NCBI GenBank assembly: GCA_002348345.1
Contig: DEAY01000300.1
Location: forward strand, 1-22,644
Origin: Verrucomicrobia bacterium UBA2970
GTDB taxonomy: Bacteria > Verrucomicrobiota > Verrucomicrobiia > Limisphaerales > AAA164-E04
Reading direction: 5' to 3'
DNA length: 22,644 bases
Positions 1 through 8,093 of the stretch are shown here, one piece after another; position 1 is the stretch's first letter; each line of letters starts with the position of its first letter. Position numbers and translations under genes: made by a program. The notes beneath the pieces were generated by a model. That model worked only from the letters and a program-made list of their open reading frames with translations. It ran no database searches and was not told the DNA's origin.

Positions 1-744
1 GGGATGCTCATTGGATGTGAATCGTTGGCCGCTCGCGGGGATGAGGGGGAACGGATCGCCTGTGATTTGGTTCAATCGCGGGTGTCGGAGTCGGGTAAGA
101 CGATGCGGCGGGAACTCGTGGTTCAGTTGATTCAGTGGGTGGGGTTGGACCGGAGGGCCTTGTTGCTCGAATGTGAGAAGGCGATGCTTCATTCGGGAGA
201 TTCGTCCGAGGTGACGATGGCGGATCTGGAAGCGACGGTTACCAAGACGCGGCAGGCGAAGGCGTTTGCGTTTGCCGATGCGGTGGCGGAGAGGAAGCTT
301 GAGGAGGCGCTGAGGCGACTGGACGATGAGCTGTGGGCGATGAGAACCGATCGCCAGAAAAGCGAAATCGGGCTGCTTTACGGATTGATCTCGAAGTTTC
401 GAACTTTGCTTCTGGTCAAGGATCTGGTGGTGAAGGGCCAGTTGAGGGCCGAATCCAGTTATGCGAGATTCAGGAGTCAGGTCTCGTCCTTGTCAAAGGA
501 CGCGTTTCCGGGGGATCGTCGGTATAATCCGTTGAGCCAGAATCCCTACGTGCTCTTTCGGGCGGCCGGTCAGTCGGGAAACTATCGAATCGATGAATTG
601 GTGGCGGCGCTTGACCGGTTGATGGCATGCAATGTGAGAATGGTCTCGGCGGGGGATCGTTCAGGCTCGGTTTTGCGTGAAGGGGGGATTGATATTATAT
701 TGGGAGGGCGTGATCGTATGGTTGAGACGCAGTCCAAACAATGA
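1..744 (+). CDS. holA: DNA polymerase III delta subunit, 3' part (5' end outside window)
   Basis: The product is probably the clamp-loader subunit that opens the beta sliding clamp and helps load it on primed DNA in the cytoplasm. The reading frame is open to the first base, so the ATG at 4 is probably internal and only about 247 C-terminal residues are visible; full-length delta is usually 320-350 aa. What is seen fits the middle and C-terminal helical domains: a helical segment with an L-L-L-E-C-E-K element near residues 53-59, an A-F-A-F-A-D-A-V element near 87-94, and a G-L-I-S-K-F-R-T-L-L segment near 127-136, which resembles the C-terminal collar domain. The N-terminal AAA+-like domain is missing because of the window edge. 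The stop overlaps the next start. The assignment rests on overall pattern, with no catalytic motif to confirm it. Confidence 0.72.
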   Translation, partial: GMLIGCESLAARGDEGERIACDLVQSRVSESGKTMRRELVVQLIQWVGLDRRALLLECEKAMLHSGDSSEVTMADLEATVTKTRQAKAFAFADAVAERKLEEALRRLDDELWAMRTDRQKSEIGLLYGLISKFRTLLLVKDLVVKGQLRAESSYARFRSQVSSLSKDAFPGDRRYNPLSQNPYVLFRAAGQSGNYRIDELVAALDRLMACNVRMVSAGDRSGSVLREGGIDIILGGRDRMVETQSKQ

Positions 745-1289
745 GCCACCCGAACAAGCCTCGGATCTTCGTTGCACAGGCTGATGGGGCCGTTGCGATT
801 CGAATCGTGGGGAAGGCCAATGTTGCGGTGAGCACGGTGTTCCGGGATGTCCTGGCCCATCTGCGCTCCGAAGAAGCGGGCCGGATTCATCTCTTCTTGG
901 ACGCATGTTTGCTGATGGACAGCACCTTCCTGGGGACCCTGGCACAACAGGGTGTTGATCACTCGACGGCGACGGGCAACCCGCGCCCGGGGAGGATCGT
1001 GTTGGTGCAGCCTTCGGCCCGGGTATTGGAGTTGATCGAGAATCTCGGGGTGTTGGATGTCTTTCGGATCGAGACGGAGCCACCCGGTATCGAGTTTGTG
1101 TTTCAGCCGCTGGAGACACCGACGGAATGCGATTTGCGCGAGATCACCCGGACGAGCCTGGAGGCGCATCGAACCTTGATGGCGCTCAATGAGGAGAATC
1201 AGGCTCGGTTTGAGGGAGTGACGGAGCTGTTGGAAAAGGAACTGGAAGGGTCGGAGGGACCGGGCGGGAAAGGCGGCGCAGGTCGATAG
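741..1289 (+). CDS. STAS-domain protein (anti-sigma-factor-antagonist-like)
   Basis: A 182-aa soluble protein with a STAS fold over about residues 8-118. The segment L-F-L-D-A-C-L-L-M-D-S-T-F-L-G matches the core strand and phosphorylation loop of SpoIIAA-like proteins, where the D-S-S/T motif holds the Ser phosphorylated by a partner kinase. Here Asp60-Ser61-Thr62 occupy that place. The C-terminal 60 residues are charged and helical (about 125-182) and lie outside the STAS fold. They may be a partner-binding or coiled segment. The start overlaps the preceding stop as ATGA, with no clear Shine-Dalgarno of its own, so translation is probably coupled to the delta-subunit gene. No anti-sigma kinase or sigma gene is nearby, so the partner is unknown. 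It could act in partner switching or in another STAS-based process. Confidence 0.75.
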   Translation: MSHPNKPRIFVAQADGAVAIRIVGKANVAVSTVFRDVLAHLRSEEAGRIHLFLDACLLMDSTFLGTLAQQGVDHSTATGNPRPGRIVLVQPSARVLELIENLGVLDVFRIETEPPGIEFVFQPLETPTECDLREITRTSLEAHRTLMALNEENQARFEGVTELLEKELEGSEGPGGKGGAGR

Positions 1290-1315
1290 CGATGGGTGGA
1301 CGGGGAGCCGTTACC

Positions 1316-1319
1316 AGGA
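1316..1319 (+). promoter_or_regulatory. Shine-Dalgarno AGGA deciding the mtnP start
   Basis: AGGA lies 9 nt upstream of the ATG at 1329. An in-frame GTG at 1296 would add 11 residues but has no comparable site. The nucleoside-binding N-terminus (V-G-V-I-G-G-S-G) follows directly after the ATG at 1329, as in other family members. Confidence 0.55.
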
Positions 1320-1328
1320 TTGAAGTCA

Positions 1329-2201
1329 ATGAGTCGGGAAACAGCTCGAGTGGGTGTCATCGGTGGGAGCGGGGTTTACGGGCTTCCGGGGTTGGAGGAG
1401 GTGGGTTGGCAGAAGGTGGAGACTCCATTCGGGGCGCCATCCGATGAGTTGTTGCTGGCGCGTTACCAGGGGCGTGAAGTGGTTTTTCTTCCCCGGCATG
1501 GGCGCGCGCATTCCCTGCTGCCCAGTGAGCTGAACCATCGGGCCAATGTCATGGCGCTCAAGCAGATGGGGGTGCGCTGGATCATCAGCGCGAGCGCGGT
1601 GGGCTCGCTCCAGGAGCGGTATCAGCCCTGCGATATCGTGGCGATCGATCAGTTTTTCGATCGGACCAAGCGATCGGCCGATCAAACCCTTTTCGGCGGC
1701 GGGATCGTGGCTCACGTGGCCTTTGCCGATCCCATCTGCGAGGGGTTGCGTCAATTGGTTCTCGAAGCCGCGAGAGAGGCGGGGGCTTCGGTCCACGACG
1801 GAGGCACCTATGTCAATATGGAGGGCCCCGCTTTCAGTACTCGTGCCGAGTCCATCCAAAACCATCGGGATGGGCACGCGGTCATCGGGATGACCAATTT
1901 GGGAGAGGCAAAGTGCGCGCGCGAGGCCGAAATCGCCTATGCCGCGATGGCGATGGTCACGGACTATGACGGGTGGAGACCGCATGACCCTCACGTCACG
2001 GTGGAGGCCGTGATCGAGTATCTCCATCGGAATGCGGAAACGGCCCAGAAGGTGATTGCCGGTGTGATCGAGCGGATCGATGTGACGGCGGATTGCTCCT
2101 GTCATCACGCGCTTGATCATGCCATTTTGACGCGAAAGGAAGCGTGGCCGGCCGAGGCTGTCGAGCGGCTCCGGCCCGTGATCCGTCGCTTTCTCGATTA
2201 G
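1329..2201 (+). CDS. mtnP: S-methyl-5'-thioadenosine phosphorylase
   Basis: This cytoplasmic enzyme cleaves 5'-methylthioadenosine with phosphate to adenine and 5-methylthioribose-1-phosphate, in methionine and polyamine salvage. The 290-aa length fits the PNP/MTAP family. Visible family motifs are the N-terminal G-V-I-G-G-S-G-V-Y phosphate loop, the P-R-H-G-R-x-H segment, a long I-D-Q-F-F-D-R-T motif, M-E-G-P-A-F-S-T-R-A-E-S, I-G-M-T-N, and T-D-Y-D-G-W, whose Asp residues contact the purine in MTAP and favour adenine over guanine-type substrates. The C-terminal part has a C-S-C-H-H run of unknown meaning. The gene follows the STAS gene after 39 nt in the same direction and may share its transcript. 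A guanosine/inosine phosphorylase is the alternative, less likely because of the MTAP-type T-D-Y-D motif. Confidence 0.9.
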   Translation: MSRETARVGVIGGSGVYGLPGLEEVGWQKVETPFGAPSDELLLARYQGREVVFLPRHGRAHSLLPSELNHRANVMALKQMGVRWIISASAVGSLQERYQPCDIVAIDQFFDRTKRSADQTLFGGGIVAHVAFADPICEGLRQLVLEAAREAGASVHDGGTYVNMEGPAFSTRAESIQNHRDGHAVIGMTNLGEAKCAREAEIAYAAMAMVTDYDGWRPHDPHVTVEAVIEYLHRNAETAQKVIAGVIERIDVTADCSCHHALDHAILTRKEAWPAEAVERLRPVIRRFLD

Positions 2202-2235
2202 GTCGCTTCTGTTCCCGTCAAACATGGCTTGAGCG

Positions 2236-2260
2236 GCATTCGCGAGGGGGCGACGAATGC
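2236..2260. terminator. Candidate hairpin between convergent genes
   Basis: GCATTCG at 2236-2242 and CGAATGC at 2254-2260 form a perfect 7-bp inverted repeat around an 11-nt G-rich loop. It lies in the 62-nt gap between the convergent mtnP and MOSC genes, where a bidirectional terminator is expected. There is no convincing T-run on either side, so this is only a candidate. Confidence 0.35.
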
Positions 2261-2263
2261 GTT

Positions 2264-3079
2264 TCAAGGGAATTCAACGGGGTCGCCGATGCGGATCGAT
2301 TGAATTGCGGTGGGCTGAATGATTGTGTTGATGCCCGCCCGGTAGTAGTGGTTGAACTGGGATCGAGGCGCCCATTCCGGTAGCGAGGCCTGTCGCTGTC
2401 GACGAAAGATCTTGGCAAAGTGGGGAAGCGGTGCGGAGGAACTCGGATGCCGCGTCGGAACGAGACAGCGTTGGCAGGGATTGGAACCCAAGAAGGGCAC
2501 CGGGCCGATTCGAAACAACCGCATGGGTTGATGCTTCTCCGCACAGAGCTGGTCCTCCCAGAATGAAGGGACGTCCTCGATTTCCAGGTTGGCGCGGAAC
2601 CGGGACCGAACTTCCTCAAGGCTCAGGTCGGAATACCAGGAGGCGATCGTGGTCAGCGTGGCGGTGCTGATTACCGTGGGACCGGGAGCGTGGGAGTCAT
2701 CGGGGAATCCCCGGAGAGGGCAGGCGATGATCCGGACATGGGTGCGGAGACGCCGGCGGAACCAGTCCGCGAGGGAATCGGTCCCCGCATGAGGATCAAA
2801 CTCGAAGGGGGTTGACCGCGGGCCGTCGGTAATCACGATGCGGGTCAGGTCCGGGGTAGCTTGGAGCCGAAACCGGTGAAGTCGGGCGTCGGTTTTGGCA
2901 TTGAGAAAGGAGCCATCCTGCCGAACCAGCGCGAAGCGTCGGTCGTTTGCTAGCACGCCCCGGGAGGTGGTCGCAATAGTGGAGCATTCGACGCCCGGCA
3001 GTGATTTGATTGGGTAAATCCGAATCCGGCCGAGTTTTGGGTTTCGACTTCCTGGTGGAGTTGCTAGGTTGTCTTCCAT
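2264..3079 (-). CDS. MOSC-domain protein (mARC/YcbX-like, probable molybdenum-cofactor binding)
   Basis: A 271-aa protein with an N-terminal MOSC_N beta-barrel (G-R-I-R-I-Y-P-I-K-S-L, about residues 17-27) followed by the MOSC domain. The MOSC part shows R-F-R-A-N-L-x-I-E near 160-168 and N-P-C-Q-R-C-L-V-P-T-R near 200-210. In mARC/YcbX proteins the second Cys of such a motif (Cys205 here) binds the molybdenum cofactor, so reduction of N-hydroxylated or similar compounds is plausible but unproven. No ferredoxin domain is fused, unlike YcbX, so a separate electron donor would be needed. I chose the ATG at 3079, preceded by GGGAAA. An in-frame ATG at 3115 would add 12 residues and overlap the divergent neighbour more deeply. 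It is transcribed alone on this strand. Confidence 0.82.
   Translation of the reverse strand: MEDNLATPPGSRNPKLGRIRIYPIKSLPGVECSTIATTSRGVLANDRRFALVRQDGSFLNAKTDARLHRFRLQATPDLTRIVITDGPRSTPFEFDPHAGTDSLADWFRRRLRTHVRIIACPLRGFPDDSHAPGPTVISTATLTTIASWYSDLSLEEVRSRFRANLEIEDVPSFWEDQLCAEKHQPMRLFRIGPVPFLGSNPCQRCLVPTRHPSSSAPLPHFAKIFRRQRQASLPEWAPRSQFNHYYRAGINTIIQPTAIQSIRIGDPVEFP
3054..3060 (+). promoter_or_regulatory. Shine-Dalgarno GGTGGAG upstream of the first propeller gene
   Basis: GGTGGAG sits 8 nt before an in-frame TTG at 3069 and 17 nt before the ATG at 3078. A weaker AGG at 3066-3068 is 9 nt from the ATG. The strong site therefore leaves the TTG at 3069 as a real alternative start, adding three residues to the signal peptide. 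The site lies inside the coding sequence of the divergent MOSC gene. Confidence 0.45.
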
Positions 3080-4397
3080 GAATGTTTCCCGACGATGGGC
3101 CACCGGAATCCGCATTTCGGTCTCATTTGTTTTTCTGATTCTGTCGGCTGGCTGGGTCCACGGAGCGAACTGGCCCAGTTGGCGCGGACCTCGCGGAGAT
3201 GGAACGACTCAGGAACGGCTTTTCCCCACCATGTGGTCCCCTGAGAAAAACATCAAGTGGTCGGTTGCCCTGCCGGAGAGGGGAAACAGTTCACCGATCG
3301 TATGGGAAGATCGCGTGTATCTTTCCCAGGCCATTGAATCGGAGCACTTCCGATCCCTGATGTGTTTTGACCGAGCATCGGGTGAGTTGATGTGGCAATC
3401 GGGGGTTCGATATGCTCGGGCCGAATCCAAGCATGAGACCAATACCTACTGCGCCAGCTCGCCGGTGACCGATGGCGAACGCATCTATGTCAGTTACGCC
3501 TCGGCCGGGCTCTATTGTTATGACATGGATGGGAACGAGTTGTGGCACAGGAACCTCGGGCCTCACCAACACCAATGGGGGGATGGGGCCTCGCCCATCC
3601 TTGAGGGCCGCTTTTGTTTCTTTTATCACGGCCCGGGCCCTGGTTCCTACCTGATCGCACTCGACAAGCGGACGGGAGACACGGTTTGGCGAGTGGAGCA
3701 ATCCGCGGTGAAGGCCGGCCCGGAACGCGAGGATGGGTTCAACGGGAACGGCAACGGCATGGTGGGAACCTTCGCTACGCCCATGGTGATCGACGGGGGG
3801 CGGCGGCGTGAATTGATCATGGTGTATCCCGAATCGATTCGATCCTACGATCTGTCCACGGGGACGGAATTCTGGCGTTGCGGCGGGCTCAACCCGCTGA
3901 TCTACGCCTCTCCCCTTTGGCACCAGGGGAAGGTGATTGCGATGGGTGGTTTCTTCGGACCGATGGTGGCGGTCCGGGCAGGGGGAACGGGCGATGTGAG
4001 ATCCAGTCACCAGGTTTGGAAGTCCGGACGGACGCCCCATCGATTGGGAACGGGGGTGGTTTCGGGGGACTCCATTTTTGTGTTTGACCGCCCGGGGATG
4101 CTTCAGTGCATCGACGCCCGGTCCGGTCAATCGCTCTGGCAGGAACGCGTTCGAGGGAAGGGGGCGAACTCGGCCATCTGGGGCTCGGCGGTTTTGGCCG
4201 GGGATAAAATCTATGTCGTCAACCAATCCGGGGACACCATCATTGTCAGGGCCAGCAAGGAATTTGAACTGTTGGGCATCAATTCACTGGGCGAGAAGGC
4301 CAACACCACTCCGGCCCTTGCCGGCGGGGAAATCTTCATTCGGACCGATGCCCGCCTTTGGTGTGTCGCGGATGCGAGTCTCAGGGCTCAGCGCTAG
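3078..4397 (+). CDS. Exported PQQ-like beta-propeller protein (first copy)
   Basis: A 439-aa protein with a typical signal peptide: basic start (S-R-R), hydrophobic stretch about residues 12-25, likely cleavage near W-V-H-G/A. The mature protein opens with W-P-S-W-R-G-P-R-G-D-G and then shows repeated blades with alternating strands and aromatic W-x-hydrophobic ends, such as G-E-L-M-W-Q-S, G-N-E-L-W-H-R, G-D-T-V-W-R-V and G-Q-S-L-W-Q-E. This is the PQQ_2/BamB-like quinoprotein-type propeller; binding of PQQ itself is not shown. It probably acts in the periplasm or on the envelope as a binding scaffold. It is the first gene of a five-gene run, and the next gene starts 37 nt downstream. A true quinoprotein dehydrogenase is less likely, since no cytochrome c motif or dehydrogenase-specific signature is seen. 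Confidence 0.85.
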   Translation: MNVSRRWATGIRISVSFVFLILSAGWVHGANWPSWRGPRGDGTTQERLFPTMWSPEKNIKWSVALPERGNSSPIVWEDRVYLSQAIESEHFRSLMCFDRASGELMWQSGVRYARAESKHETNTYCASSPVTDGERIYVSYASAGLYCYDMDGNELWHRNLGPHQHQWGDGASPILEGRFCFFYHGPGPGSYLIALDKRTGDTVWRVEQSAVKAGPEREDGFNGNGNGMVGTFATPMVIDGGRRRELIMVYPESIRSYDLSTGTEFWRCGGLNPLIYASPLWHQGKVIAMGGFFGPMVAVRAGGTGDVRSSHQVWKSGRTPHRLGTGVVSGDSIFVFDRPGMLQCIDARSGQSLWQERVRGKGANSAIWGSAVLAGDKIYVVNQSGDTIIVRASKEFELLGINSLGEKANTTPALAGGEIFIRTDARLWCVADASLRAQR

Positions 4398-4434
4398 GGG
4401 AATCGAAGGGAAATCTCAAAGGGGCCACTGACTT

Positions 4435-6774
4435 ATGAAAAACGCTCGTCGCCGTCTCAATCGCGTTGCTTGCATCTGGAGTCTGCTCACGGTCGTCGTC
4501 ATCGGCGGGCCGGGAAAAGGACAGGGTCAGGCCCAGCCCGAAACGTCCCCTGAAACGCTCCCTGAAACGGCGCGACTGGAAATGGAGGGCGATCTGGCTT
4601 CCCGGCTGGTTTCTGGGGTTGACCGGTTCCTTCTCCGCAAACTGGCCGAGTCCGTGGGGTCGCGGGAGGCTTACTGGCAGCGTGATTTTTCCTCCCACCG
4701 GGCTTATGAGGAATCGATTTCGGGCCAGCGGGAACGCCTGCGACACATCCTCGGGGTTCGCGATGACCGCGTTCCCTTCGAGGCGCCGGAGCTTGTGGCC
4801 CAGGTGGGTCAGGCTTCGGATTTGGGTCGCGGGCGCGGGTATACCATCCTGAGGGTGCGTTGGCCCGCCTTCGGAGATGTCCACGGAGATGGGCTCTTGC
4901 TTGAGCCCGATCGCGCTTCAGACGCCGCGTCCATGATCCAGGTGGTCGCCCTGCCGGACGCGGACCAGACGCCCGAGCAACTCGTTGGATTGGTTGACGG
5001 GATCCCTCCCGGCTCGCAGTTTGCCCGTCGTCTGGCGGAGGCCGGCTGTCGGGTGCTGGTGCCCTCGATGATCAGCCGCCAGATGGAACGGCGACATCCT
5101 CCCGGTCACGGGGGGCGGGCGAACTTGACCCATCGCGAGTATCTCTATCGCTCGGCATACGAGCTCGGGAGGCACCTCATAGGCTATGAACTCCAGAAGG
5201 TATTTGCCGCCGTGGATTGGTTTTCCCGATCGGCCGGCGAGGCTCCCAGGATCGGGGTCATGGGTTACGGCGAGGGGGGAATGCTGGCCCTTTATGCGGG
5301 GGCGCTGGACCCCCGAATCGCCAGCGTGGGGGTGAGCGGCTACTTCAACCGGAGGGAGGGCCTTTGGGCCGAACCGATTTCTCGAAATGTGTTTGGACTG
5401 CTCGAGCAATTTGGTGATGCCGAACTGGCGACGATGGTCGTGCCTCGGGCCCTGACCATCGAGAATTCGGAAGGGCCCAGGGTCACGTTACCAAGCGAGG
5501 GCGGCGCGCCGGCACAGCTTGAGCCGCCCCGGCTCTCCGATGTCCGGGCGGAATTCAACCGGGCCAGGGCTCTGGTGGAGCCCTTGAAGCCCCGTTTGGA
5601 GCTTGTGTCCGAGGCGGCGGGATTTGGAACCTCGGCGGCCCTCCGTTCTTTTCTCCGCCCCCTGGGCTTCTCGGGGTCCATTCCGCAGGGCGAGGTTCAG
5701 GCCTCTCCCACCCGGCCGATGGTGGACGGGGAGCGGCGCCTGCGAGCACAACTTGAGGAAATGGATCGGCATACGCAGCGCTTGCTGGTGGACAGTCCTT
5801 ACGTCCGGAAGGCGTTCATGGCGGATCTGAAAACCGATTCGTTGGAGGCCTACGAGGCGAGCAGCGCGGCTTACCGAGAGTTCTTTCACGAGGAAGTGAT
5901 CGGTCGGTTCGGTGATCCCGTTCTTCCCTTCAACGCCCGTTCGCGAAAAGCGTATGATGCGGAGACGTGGGAGGGGTATGAGGTCGTCTTGGATGTCTAC
6001 CCCGATGTGATAGCATACGGCATCCTTTGCCTCCCCAAGGGAATGGCCAAGAACGAGCGACGGCCGGTGGTCGTCTGTCAGCATGGCCTCGAAGGCCGGC
6101 CGCAGGACATTGTCGAGGGCGATCATCGGGCCTATCACGACTTCGCCTCGAGGTTGGCAGAGCGCGGTTTCGTGACCTTCTCCCCCCAGAATCTCTACAT
6201 CTTCCGAGACCGGTTCCGGTCCTTGCAGCGCAAGGCCTATCCCCTGAAGAAAACGCTCTTTTCCATCATGATTCCCCAGCATCAACAGATCGTTGATTGG
6301 TTGAAAACTCAACCCTTTGTCGATCCGGAACGGATCGCCTTTTACGGGTTGTCCTACGGGGGCAAGACCGCGATGAGGGTGCCGAGCGTGGTGACGGATT
6401 ATTGCTTGTCGATTTGCTCGGCCGACTTCAACGAATGGGTGTGGAAGAACGCGTCGACGCGAAGTCCTTACAGCTATGTCTGGTCCGGTGAATACGAGAT
6501 CTTCGAGTTCGATTTGGGAAGTACCTTCAACTACGCGGAAATGGCGTCCCTGATTGCGCCGCGGCCCTTCATGGTCGAGCGGGGACACTTCGACGGGGTG
6601 GCGCCGGATGAAACCGTCGCCTATGAGTTCGCCAAGGTTCGCTTTCTCTACGCGGCGAAACTGGGCATCGCCGACCGCTGTGAAATCGAATGGTTTGCCG
6701 GGCCTCATACGATCAATGGTGAGGCGACCTATCAGTTTTTGCATCGGCATCTGAACTGGCCGGTGCCGCAATAG
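4435..6774 (+). CDS. Exported double-domain alpha/beta hydrolase (esterase/dienelactone-hydrolase-like)
   Basis: A 779-aa protein with an N-terminal signal peptide (M-K-N-A-R-R-R, hydrophobic about 11-25). It contains two hydrolase-like halves. In the first (about 120-345) the nucleophile elbow reads G-Y-G-E-G-G at 277-282, with Gly279 where Ser is expected, so this half is probably non-catalytic. The second (about 500-775) has an intact elbow G-L-S-Y-G-G with Ser640, a probable acid Asp720 in H-F-D-G-V-A-P, and His758 in G-P-H-T-I-N. The C-terminal half resembles acetyl-xylan-esterase/dienelactone hydrolases, so ester cleavage on a polysaccharide or other exported substrate is plausible; the substrate is unknown. 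AAAGGGG lies 10 nt before the ATG. It is flanked 37 and 18 nt away by propeller genes, implying cotranscription. Confidence 0.85.
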   Translation: MKNARRRLNRVACIWSLLTVVVIGGPGKGQGQAQPETSPETLPETARLEMEGDLASRLVSGVDRFLLRKLAESVGSREAYWQRDFSSHRAYEESISGQRERLRHILGVRDDRVPFEAPELVAQVGQASDLGRGRGYTILRVRWPAFGDVHGDGLLLEPDRASDAASMIQVVALPDADQTPEQLVGLVDGIPPGSQFARRLAEAGCRVLVPSMISRQMERRHPPGHGGRANLTHREYLYRSAYELGRHLIGYELQKVFAAVDWFSRSAGEAPRIGVMGYGEGGMLALYAGALDPRIASVGVSGYFNRREGLWAEPISRNVFGLLEQFGDAELATMVVPRALTIENSEGPRVTLPSEGGAPAQLEPPRLSDVRAEFNRARALVEPLKPRLELVSEAAGFGTSAALRSFLRPLGFSGSIPQGEVQASPTRPMVDGERRLRAQLEEMDRHTQRLLVDSPYVRKAFMADLKTDSLEAYEASSAAYREFFHEEVIGRFGDPVLPFNARSRKAYDAETWEGYEVVLDVYPDVIAYGILCLPKGMAKNERRPVVVCQHGLEGRPQDIVEGDHRAYHDFASRLAERGFVTFSPQNLYIFRDRFRSLQRKAYPLKKTLFSIMIPQHQQIVDWLKTQPFVDPERIAFYGLSYGGKTAMRVPSVVTDYCLSICSADFNEWVWKNASTRSPYSYVWSGEYEIFEFDLGSTFNYAEMASLIAPRPFMVERGHFDGVAPDETVAYEFAKVRFLYAAKLGIADRCEIEWFAGPHTINGEATYQFLHRHLNWPVPQ

Positions 6775-6792
6775 CGTTGCCGGGGGCGAGGG

Positions 6793-8091
6793 ATGAGGGA
6801 GACGAAAAACCATGATGCCGCGACGGGGGCCAGGATCGTCGTCAAGCGAAGGGGTGGCGCTCTGGGAGGCTCGGCAATCGGCTTGGTTCTTTGTTTGTTC
6901 ATCAACGCATCGCTCCGGTCCGAGGATTGGCCTTCCTTTCGTGGTCCCCATCTCAACGGCTACACCTCGGCACGCGATTGGCGGAGCGACTTTTCCGGGG
7001 ACGACCTTCCCCTGGCCTGGAAAACCAATGTCGGGATTGGCGCGTCGGGAGTGGTCGTTGCGGGCAATCGTGGTGTGACCATGGGCGCCCAGCGTCGGGA
7101 AGAGATCAATTCGGTGATCTGTTTTGAGACCGAGAGCGGTCAACCGATTTGGAGCTTTCCCTATCCCTGTCGCTTTGAGCGGCGAATGTTTGACGGAGGA
7201 ACGGCGGCGACGCCGACGATCGACCGGGATCGGGTTTACACCCTCGCCCACGATGGCCAGGTGCATTGCCTCGACTTTGAATCGGGCCGCCTGCTTTGGA
7301 GCCGGCACCTGGTCCATGACTTCGGGGGACGGTATTCGAGATGGAAGTACTCCGGGTCTCCGATGGTTCAGGGGGATCTGGTGATCTTCGATACCGGTTC
7401 CAAAACCCGATCCACGGTGGCGCTGAATCGGGCCGATGGGTCGCTTTTGTGGGGTTCGGGGAGTGACAAAGCGGGGTATGGGACGCCGATTCCCTTCCGA
7501 CAGGGCGATGTTGAAAGCGTCGTGTTATTCAAGGCGAAGGCCTTGGTGGCGTTGAACATGGCGAGCGGCGAGGAGCTCTGGAGGGTTCCATGGAAATCGT
7601 CCTACGACGTGAATGCCTCGACGCCGATCTCATTGGGCGACCGCTTGTTTGTGTCCTCCGGCTACGGTTCGGGACGAGGCGTTCTCCTGCGGTTGACCTC
7701 CGGCGAGCCAGAACTGGAATGGAAAAACATCAAGCTCAAGACCAAGACGAGTAGTGCCGTGGTGATTGGAAATGTGGTCTATGGCGTCAGTGAAAGTGGG
7801 GGGAAGCTGATGGCCCTGGACCTGGAATCGGGAGCCATCCATTGGTCGCAGCGGGGATTTGGGGGAGGCACCTTGATCGGGGGCGGTGACAAGCTGATCG
7901 TGCTGGGGTCGCGCGGCAATCTGGCGATGGTGGCGGCGGATCCTGAGGCCTACCGGCCCCTGGTCGAGGTTCGGCTCTTGAAGGGCACCTGCTGGGTGGC
8001 GCCGACCCTGGCTCACGGGAGATTATTCTGTAAGAACAATCGTGGAGACCTGGTATGTATGGATCTGAGAAAGAAACGGGAGTCCGAGTGA
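6793..8091 (+). CDS. Exported PQQ-like beta-propeller protein (second copy)
   Basis: A 432-aa paralogue of the protein encoded at 3078-4397. The N-terminus is longer and basic (R-I-V-V-K-R-R-G-G) before a hydrophobic stretch at about 25-38. It may be a cleavable signal or an anchor, as no clean cleavage motif stands out. The mature part begins D-W-P-S-F-R-G-P-H-L-N-G and continues with repeated propeller blades ending in W, for example Q-P-I-W-S-F, R-L-L-W-S-R, S-L-L-W-G-S, E-E-L-W-R-V and A-I-H-W-S-Q. A purine-rich GGGGGCGAGGG directly precedes the ATG. The gene starts 18 nt after the double hydrolase gene and ends 2 nt before the next hydrolase gene, the tightest junction of the operon. Function is probably binding or scaffolding outside the cytoplasm; no active-site residues can be named. 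Confidence 0.85.
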   Translation: MRETKNHDAATGARIVVKRRGGALGGSAIGLVLCLFINASLRSEDWPSFRGPHLNGYTSARDWRSDFSGDDLPLAWKTNVGIGASGVVVAGNRGVTMGAQRREEINSVICFETESGQPIWSFPYPCRFERRMFDGGTAATPTIDRDRVYTLAHDGQVHCLDFESGRLLWSRHLVHDFGGRYSRWKYSGSPMVQGDLVIFDTGSKTRSTVALNRADGSLLWGSGSDKAGYGTPIPFRQGDVESVVLFKAKALVALNMASGEELWRVPWKSSYDVNASTPISLGDRLFVSSGYGSGRGVLLRLTSGEPELEWKNIKLKTKTSSAVVIGNVVYGVSESGGKLMALDLESGAIHWSQRGFGGGTLIGGGDKLIVLGSRGNLAMVAADPEAYRPLVEVRLLKGTCWVAPTLAHGRLFCKNNRGDLVCMDLRKKRESE

Positions 8092-8093
8092 CC

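Noticed and set aside
1326..2267. Minus-strand open frame (313 codons) opposite mtnP
   Set aside because: Antisense to an unmistakable phosphorylase, with a His/Arg/Pro-rich product and no domain.
3291..4226. Minus-strand open frame (311 codons) opposite the first propeller gene
   Set aside because: Shadow of the propeller codon pattern, with no motif and no ribosome-binding site that would argue for translation.
5488..7317. Long minus-strand open frame (609 codons) opposite the double hydrolase and second propeller
   Set aside because: It lies antisense to two genes with clear motifs, crosses their junction, has a low-complexity Arg/Pro/His-rich product and no recognisable domain. Such frames are expected opposite GC-rich coding sequence.
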